From: an uncultured Oscillospiraceae bacterium
GTDB taxonomy: Bacteria > Bacillota > Clostridia > Oscillospirales > Oscillospiraceae
Reading direction: 5' to 3'
DNA length: 64,000 nt
Assembly: GCA_947628805.1 (NCBI GenBank)
Contig: CANRBG010000005.1
Coordinates: 1-64,000 of the forward strand
Each line of letters opens with the position of its first letter. The stretch's first letter is position 1. Both the position numbers and the translations under genes were made by a program. This document shows positions 59,406 through 64,000 of the stretch, one piece after another. Below the pieces are notes generated by a model that did no database searches, had not been told where the DNA came from, and worked only from the letters and a program-made list of their open reading frames with translations.

Positions 59406-60506
59406 ATGAAAAAGTTTCTTGCGCTGCTTCTCGCGCTGCTGATGGTCATGAGCCTGGCGGCCTGCGGCGGTTCCAAGACGGAGGAAGCTCCCGCCGAGGA
59501 AGAGGCCACGGAGGCCCCCGCTGAAGAGGAAGCTACCGAGACCCCCGCTGAAGAGGAGGCCACGGAGGCCCCCGCTGAGGACGCTGCCGAGGCTGCCGAC
59601 GACGCCGACGCGGCTCTGGCTCCCAAGGACGGCGGCACGTCTTTGAACTTCACCACCGGCGGCGACCAGGGCACCTACTACGGCTTTGGCGGCGTCATGG
59701 CCCAGAAGATCGGCGAGGTCACCAGCACCAAGGTCACGGCCATCACGTCCGGCGGCTCCCAGGCCAACATCGAGGCCATGGAGGCCGGCGACGCGGAGCT
59801 GGGCTTTGTCCAGTCCGACGTCATGGCTTACGCCTATAAGGGCGAGCGGCTGTTCGACGAGCCTGTGACCAGCTTCTCCACCGTGGGCGCGCTCTATATG
59901 GAGCAGGTCCAGATCGTCACCCTGGATCCCGAGATCAAGACCGTGGCAGACCTGGAGGGCAAGCGCGTTTCCATCGGCGCGGCCGGTTCCGGCGTTTACT
60001 TCAACGCCATCGACATCCTGGGCGCCTATGGCCTGACCGAGGATGACATCACCCCCACCTACCAGTCCTTCGGCGATTCCACCGAGGCTCTGCAGGATAA
60101 GCAGATCGACGCCGCCTTCGTGGTGGCCGGCGCGCCTACCACCGCCGTCACCTCCCTGGCCGCTACCCAGGATGTGTACCTGGTGAGCCTGGACGACGAG
60201 CACATCGAGGCCCTGCAGGAGACCTCCCCCTACTACAGCAAGAACGTCATCTCCAAGGACGCCTACGGCACGGATGAGGACGTGACCACCGTTGCCATCG
60301 GCGCGGTCGTCATCGCCAATGACGATGTGTCCGACGCGGATGTGTACAACTTCCTGTACGGCGTGTTCGAGAACCTGGACAACCTGAGCCACGACAAGGC
60401 CAAGGAGCTGAGCCTGGAGTTCGCCACCTCCGTCACGGATGTGCCCTATCACCCCGGCGCTGCCGCCTACTTTGCGGACAAGGGGATCGAAGTCCCCACC
60501 AAGTGA
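59406..60506 (+). CDS. TAXI-family TRAP transporter solute-binding lipoprotein
   Basis: ATG 59406, after TTGGAGGACGAAACC, gives 366 residues. The lipobox is LAAC. An acidic repeat linker of about 40 residues, built on APAEEEATE, precedes the TAXI domain (LNFTTGGDQGTYYGFGGVMAQKIGE, SGGSQANIEAMEAGDAELGFVQSD). TAXI proteins deliver substrates such as dicarboxylates or glutamate-like anions to fused TRAP permeases. The permease gene follows. The divergent hydroxyacid oxidase hints that the substrate is an organic acid; this is inference. Confidence 0.93.
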   Translation: MKKFLALLLALLMVMSLAACGGSKTEEAPAEEEATEAPAEEEATETPAEEEATEAPAEDAAEAADDADAALAPKDGGTSLNFTTGGDQGTYYGFGGVMAQKIGEVTSTKVTAITSGGSQANIEAMEAGDAELGFVQSDVMAYAYKGERLFDEPVTSFSTVGALYMEQVQIVTLDPEIKTVADLEGKRVSIGAAGSGVYFNAIDILGAYGLTEDDITPTYQSFGDSTEALQDKQIDAAFVVAGAPTTAVTSLAATQDVYLVSLDDEHIEALQETSPYYSKNVISKDAYGTDEDVTTVAIGAVVIANDDVSDADVYNFLYGVFENLDNLSHDKAKELSLEFATSVTDVPYHPGAAAYFADKGIEVPTK

Positions 60507-60537
60507 TCAAAACGATCATACACTGACAGTTTGCGGA

Positions 60538-60565
60538 CGCCGCGGCGGGCTTGCCTGCCGCGGCG
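60538..60565 (+). promoter_or_regulatory. intercistronic hairpin, likely mRNA stabiliser
   Basis: CGCCGCGGCGGG pairs with CCTGCCGCGGCG around CTTG without a following T run. It may protect the binding-protein part of the transcript and give it a higher level than the permease. Confidence 0.55.
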
Positions 60566-60656
60566 CCTGTGAAAAACACCCTATCGCGGGACAGATGGAC
60601 GCGCATCGGCCCGACGCGCATCCATGTGTTCCGCCGGAGAAAGAAAGGAGACGCCC

Positions 60657-62648
60657 ATGGCAGAAGAGAAAAAACCGATCGACGCTGTCCCGGAGACCGA
60701 TACTTCCACCGGCACCGCCGCCGATGTGGAAGAGGTCATGAAAAAATATGACCGGGAGTCCAATGTCCGGGTCTGGGAAGGCGTGCCCCGGCAGATCATG
60801 CGGGTGCTCGCCGCGGCCTTTTCGGTCTACTGCATCGTGGCGACTCTGTTTCTGACCATGATGCCCGAGGAAAAGCTGAACATATTCCTGGGCCTGATCC
60901 TGATCCTGGGCTACCTGCACTATCCCATCAAAAAGGGCCATGTGAAAGTCAACTCCATGCCTTGGTATGATATCGTCATCATGGTGGCAGGGGCGTTCCC
61001 GTTTTTCTACTTCGCCGCCAACGCCCACAGCATCATCCGCCTGGCCACCAAGGTGACCAACGATCCCAAGATGGTGGTCATGGCCATCGTGTCCATCCTG
61101 GCGTTCATGGAGCTGTGCCGGCGGTGCGTGGGGATCCCCATTTTGTGCGTGGTGGGCGCGCTGTTCATCTATACGTTCTCCAATGTCCGGTTCGGCAAGG
61201 TCATATATGACCTCTTTTACACCACCACCGGTATGATGAACACCCCCATCAACGTCTGCTCCAAGTACATCGTGGTGTTCATCATCTTCGGCGCGTTTTT
61301 GGAACGAACAGGCATATCCACGTTCTTTATCAATCTTGCCAACTGCGTGGCGGGGGCCTCCTCCGGGGGGCCGGCCAAGGTGGCGGTCATCTCCTCCGCC
61401 CTGTGCGGCATGGTGTCCGGCTCCTCCGTGGGCAACACCGTCACCACCGGCTCCGTCACCATCCCCATGATGAAGCGGACCGGCTACAAGGGCGAGTTTG
61501 CCGGGGCCGTGGAGGCGGCCGCCTCCACCGGCGGGCAGATCATGCCCCCCATCATGGGCGCGGCGGCGTTCCTCATGAGCGAGTATATGGGCATCCCCTA
61601 TGGCCAGGTGGCCCTGAAGGCCATTTTGCCGGCGGTGCTCTACTTTACCGGCATCTACATCGTGGTGCACCTGGAGGCCAAAAAGCTGGGTCTGCGGGGC
61701 ATCCCCCGGGAGGAACTGCCCCGGTTTTTGAAGCTGCTGCCCAAGATCTATCTGCTGCTGCCGCTGGTCATCCTGGTGTGGCTGGTGTCTACCAACACCC
61801 GGACCATGCAGTTCTCTGCAGCCATCGCCATCATGGTCACCATCGGCGTGGGTCTTGTCAACAACGTGATCACCAGGCTCACCAAGAGCGATGATACCTC
61901 CGACAACCTGACTTTCGGCAAATTCGTCGACGCCCTGGAGGCCGGCGCGAAAAGCTGCATCACCGTGGCCGTGGCCTGCGCCATGGCCGGCCTGGTGGCC
62001 GGGTGCATCACCTCTACGGGCCTCGCCTCCAAGCTGATCACCGCCGTGGTGGCCATCTCCGGCGGCCGGGCCATCATCGCGCTGTTTCTCACCATGCTGT
62101 GCTGCATCGTGCTGGGCATGGGCGTGCCCACCACCGCCAACTACTGCATCATGGCCTCCACCTGCGCCCCCATCCTCATGAGTCCTGCCATCGGCATCGC
62201 CCCGGTGGCGGCCCACTTCTTCGTGTTCTACTTCGGCATCGTGGCCGATATCACCCCGCCGGTGGCCCTGGCGGCCTATGCCGGCTCCGCCATCGCCAAG
62301 GCGCCTCCCATGAAGACCGCCCTCAACGCTACCAAGCTGGCTATCGCCGCTTTCGTGGTGCCTTACATCTTCGCTCTGAACCCGGCTATGTTGCTGGTGG
62401 ACACCACCGCCTTCCAGGTGGCGCAGGTGGTCATCACCTCCATTCTGGGTATCCTGGCCCTGGGCGTGGGCCTGGAGGGCTACTTCAAGGGGAACGTGCC
62501 CTGGGTGCTGCGGATCATCGCGCTGGCCGCGGGCCTGTTTTTGATCTACCCGGGCACCGTCAGCGACGTGGTGGGCCTGGCCGTGGTGGCCGGCATCTAT
62601 GCGTTCCAGACTCTGGTCCACAAAAAGGAAACGCCTGCCGGGGCTTGA
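60657..62648 (+). CDS. fused TRAP transporter permease (DctQM)
   Basis: ATG 60657, after AAAGGAGACGCCC, gives 663 residues. About four N-terminal helices replace a DctQ subunit, followed by the large DctM domain with GPAKVAVISSALCGMVSGSSVGNTVTTGSVTIPMMKRTG, ASTGGQIMPPIMGAAAF and GMGVPTTANYCIMAS. Fusion of small and large subunits is usual for TAXI systems. It uses an ion gradient to import the solute captured by the upstream lipoprotein. A terminator follows. Confidence 0.95.
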   Translation: MAEEKKPIDAVPETDTSTGTAADVEEVMKKYDRESNVRVWEGVPRQIMRVLAAAFSVYCIVATLFLTMMPEEKLNIFLGLILILGYLHYPIKKGHVKVNSMPWYDIVIMVAGAFPFFYFAANAHSIIRLATKVTNDPKMVVMAIVSILAFMELCRRCVGIPILCVVGALFIYTFSNVRFGKVIYDLFYTTTGMMNTPINVCSKYIVVFIIFGAFLERTGISTFFINLANCVAGASSGGPAKVAVISSALCGMVSGSSVGNTVTTGSVTIPMMKRTGYKGEFAGAVEAAASTGGQIMPPIMGAAAFLMSEYMGIPYGQVALKAILPAVLYFTGIYIVVHLEAKKLGLRGIPREELPRFLKLLPKIYLLLPLVILVWLVSTNTRTMQFSAAIAIMVTIGVGLVNNVITRLTKSDDTSDNLTFGKFVDALEAGAKSCITVAVACAMAGLVAGCITSTGLASKLITAVVAISGGRAIIALFLTMLCCIVLGMGVPTTANYCIMASTCAPILMSPAIGIAPVAAHFFVFYFGIVADITPPVALAAYAGSAIAKAPPMKTALNATKLAIAAFVVPYIFALNPAMLLVDTTAFQVAQVVITSILGILALGVGLEGYFKGNVPWVLRIIALAAGLFLIYPGTVSDVVGLAVVAGIYAFQTLVHKKETPAGA

Positions 62649-62702
62649 CTTGGCCGGCGTCCATAACGGACAGATCGGTTTTTGGAAAATTAAATGATTT
62701 TT

Positions 62703-62736
62703 GGGCGGACCGCTCCAGCGGTCCGCCCTCTTTTTC
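62703..62736 (+). terminator. terminator of the TRAP operon
   Basis: GGGCGGACCGCT pairs with AGCGGTCCGCCC, then TCTTTTTC. Confidence 0.9.
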
Positions 62737-62943
62737 GCAGAATTTGCCATGCTATTTTTTCATCCCGGGGACACGATAATATCGATGTGAGCCAGATCGA
62801 TATGCCAAATTTTCTCTTTGACCGGGACCGGCCCGCCGGCGGGACTTTCTGGGCCGGTGGAAGCAAAGAGATATTTTAGCGCGGTTTCGTGCCCCGCTTT
62901 CTCGCATACTGAATGGGCCGGCAGAAAGACGGGAGGATGAAAA

Positions 62944-63942
62944 ATGGGTAAACGATGGTTTTTGCGGCTGCAAACAGCCGTGATCATATGGGTCATGACG
63001 GCCGTGTGCGCGGTGACGGCCTTCGCGGACGGCGCGCTGATCCCCGTGGGGGAGACGGTGGGTATCTCCATTCAAATGAAAGGCGTTCTGGTGGCGGGCG
63101 TGACCCAGGTGAAGACAGGCCGTGGCACGGTGTGCCCGGCGAAAGAGGCCGGGATCCAGCCCGGCGACGTGATCCTGGCGGTGGAGGATAAGGCGGTGGA
63201 GACCGCCGGAGAGCTCATCGCCGCCGTGGAGGCGCTGGATGGCAGCTCGGTCCGTATGACTGTGCAGCGGTCCGGAGGGACCTGCACCGTCTGTGTGACC
63301 CCGGCCCGGGAGGAGAGCGGTGCGCTCCGGCTGGGGCTCTGGCTGCGGGACGGCGTGGCCGGGATCGGTACGGTGACCTATATAGATCCGGACACCGGGG
63401 CGTTTGGCGCGCTGGGCCACGGGGTGAACGACGTGGATACGGGCGTGCTGCTGCCGGTGGCCAGCGGCGCGGTGTGCCACGCCCAGATCGTGGATGTGAA
63501 GCGGGGCGCGTCCGGAACGCCGGGGGAGCTGGCCGGCAGCTTTGATCCCAGCGACGTAGTGGGGTGCATCACCCGCAACACGCTCTGCGGCATTTTCGGC
63601 ACCATTACCGGCGATCTGGGTGCACTGCGGCCGGCAATGCCCGTGTGCGCCCCTGGGGAGGTCCAGAAAGGCGAGGCCACCATCCTGGCCTGCGTGGCGG
63701 GGCAGGAGACCCGGGAGTACGAGGTGGAGATCGCCCGCAGCGGCATGGCCGCCGGCAGCGGCCGGGACCTGACCGTGCATGTGACGGACCCGGAGCTGCT
63801 GGAGCAGACCGGCGGCATCGTCCAGGGCATGAGCGGCAGCCCCATCATCCAAAACGGTAAGCTCGTTGGCGCGGTGACCCACGTGTGTGTCATCGCCTTC
63901 ATGCCAACAGGGGACTACTGTTTCATGGGTATCTTCGGATAG
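62944..63942 (+). pseudogene. spoIVB: SpoIVB sporulation peptidase, C-terminus replaced (interrupted gene)
   Basis: The 332-codon frame has a membrane anchor at 5-28, a PDZ domain (about 55-120, ending near LRLGLWLRDG) and the S55 peptidase domain. Catalytic motifs are FGALGHGVNDVD and GIVQGMSGSPIIQNGKLVGAVTHV. SpoIVB is secreted from the forespore and triggers SigK processing via SpoIVFA. Family members normally continue VTHV(L/F)VNDPTxGYGIFIE plus a short tail; here the frame changes to CVIAFMPTGDYCFMGIFG and stops. The break falls at about 63886. GACGGGAGGATGAAAA precedes the ATG. Without the missing strand the protease is probably defective unless the gene is restored by excision. Confidence 0.8.
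63886..63914. other. probable attachment-site junction inside spoIVB
   Basis: Homology to SpoIVB ends in the codons for THV (ACCCACGTG), and the opposite-strand gene at the right edge ends at 63915. The short stretch between is where an integrase crossover (attL or attR) would lie. CACGTG at the boundary is itself palindromic. Confidence 0.5.
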
Positions 63943-64000
63943 ATGTCGATCTCCAGCGCGCCGTCATGGTCCTTGCGGTACTCGATGCGGTAGAGTATCT
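63915..64000 (-). CDS. 3' end of an opposite-strand gene, possibly the integrase of an inserted element
   Basis: The minus-strand frame is open from the window edge and ends TAG at 63915. The 27 visible residues (ILYRIEYRKDHDGALEIDIY.., ending PKIPMKQ) have protein-like composition and codon use. The charged beta-strand pattern resembles C-termini of phage-type large serine recombinases, but this is only an impression. Its stop lies about 30 bases from the spoIVB break, the usual position of an integrase gene next to its attachment site. It is too short to identify. Confidence 0.55.
   Translation of the reverse strand, partial: ILYRIEYRKDHDGALEIDIYPKIPMKQ

Noticed and set aside
60516-62750. 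744-codon minus-strand ORF opposite the TRAP permease
   Set aside because: His/Gly/Asp-rich shadow of the permease gene without motifs; the permease frame has clear DctM signatures.
62860-62943. Forespore sigma-F/G promoter for spoIVB
   Set aside because: CATACTG resembles the -10 of these sigma factors, but I found no fitting -35 at 15 to 18 bases, so it is not listed as a feature.

Overview
The window looks like chromosome of a GC-rich, endospore-forming clostridial bacterium, most likely Oscillospiraceae (an Oscillibacter, Dysosmobacter or Flavonifractor-like gut organism). The reasons are high GC with typical Firmicutes ribosome binding sites, lipoprotein signal peptides, the sporulation peptidase SpoIVB, a preQ1-I riboswitch on a queuosine precursor transporter, and Clostridia-style clusters (cysE-cysS, recA-recX-rimO, rpsO-pnp, BMP-type nucleoside ABC transporter with xpt). 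The taxon is inferred from gene content, not from a search.

Layout: (1) 1-6570 is accessory DNA. A cupin / flavodoxin lipoprotein / esterase lipoprotein / DUF4405 membrane protein operon is followed by about 870 bases of repeats and palindromes, then a ParB-like protein, a small protein and a large serine recombinase. The segment stops against the 3' end of a tRNA-Pro gene, and reads as the right end of an integrated element that continues off the left edge. (2) 6570-13570 holds tRNA-Pro, degV, an XRE membrane regulator, a lipid kinase, the preQ1 riboswitch with its transporter, a formate/nitrite transporter, lysA and a peptidase C26 hydrolase. (3) 13707-24557 holds a MacAB-like efflux operon with two adaptors, a DMT transporter, a giant membrane pseudokinase-SH3 protein and a MATE pump. 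(4) 24687-35753 is a long minus-strand run: lipoprotein, response regulator, histidine kinase, DUF1385, prmC, recA, recX, rimO, cysE, cysS. Three of its gaps are filled by related multi-hairpin elements lying between one stop codon and the next start codon. (5) 35946-41578 is galE, typA, rpsO and pnp on the plus strand. (6) 41636-54250 is mostly minus strand: two flavoproteins, mgtE with a structured leader and leader ORF, a HAD phosphatase, the nucleoside ABC transporter with xpt, another HAD protein and proC. (7) 54337-62648 holds aspartate and glutamate racemases, a WYL regulator, rsmI, an FMN-dependent hydroxyacid oxidase and a TAXI TRAP transporter. (8) 62944-64000 is spoIVB, whose conserved C-terminus is lost just after the motif GAVTHV. 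The 3' end of an opposite-strand gene follows at once, so another integrated element probably interrupts spoIVB and runs off the right edge.

Functional links: amino-acid and cell-wall precursor supply (lysA, proC, cysE, the two racemases), DNA repair (recA/recX), translation and RNA turnover (typA, rpsO, pnp, prmC, rimO, rsmI, cysS), purine and queuosine-precursor salvage, and several export pumps. The strongest leads are the interrupted spoIVB, the repeated multi-hairpin intergenic element, the mgtE leader, and the pseudokinase with an SH3 and possibly lectin-like exterior. All identifications come from reading motifs and layout; no database search was run.
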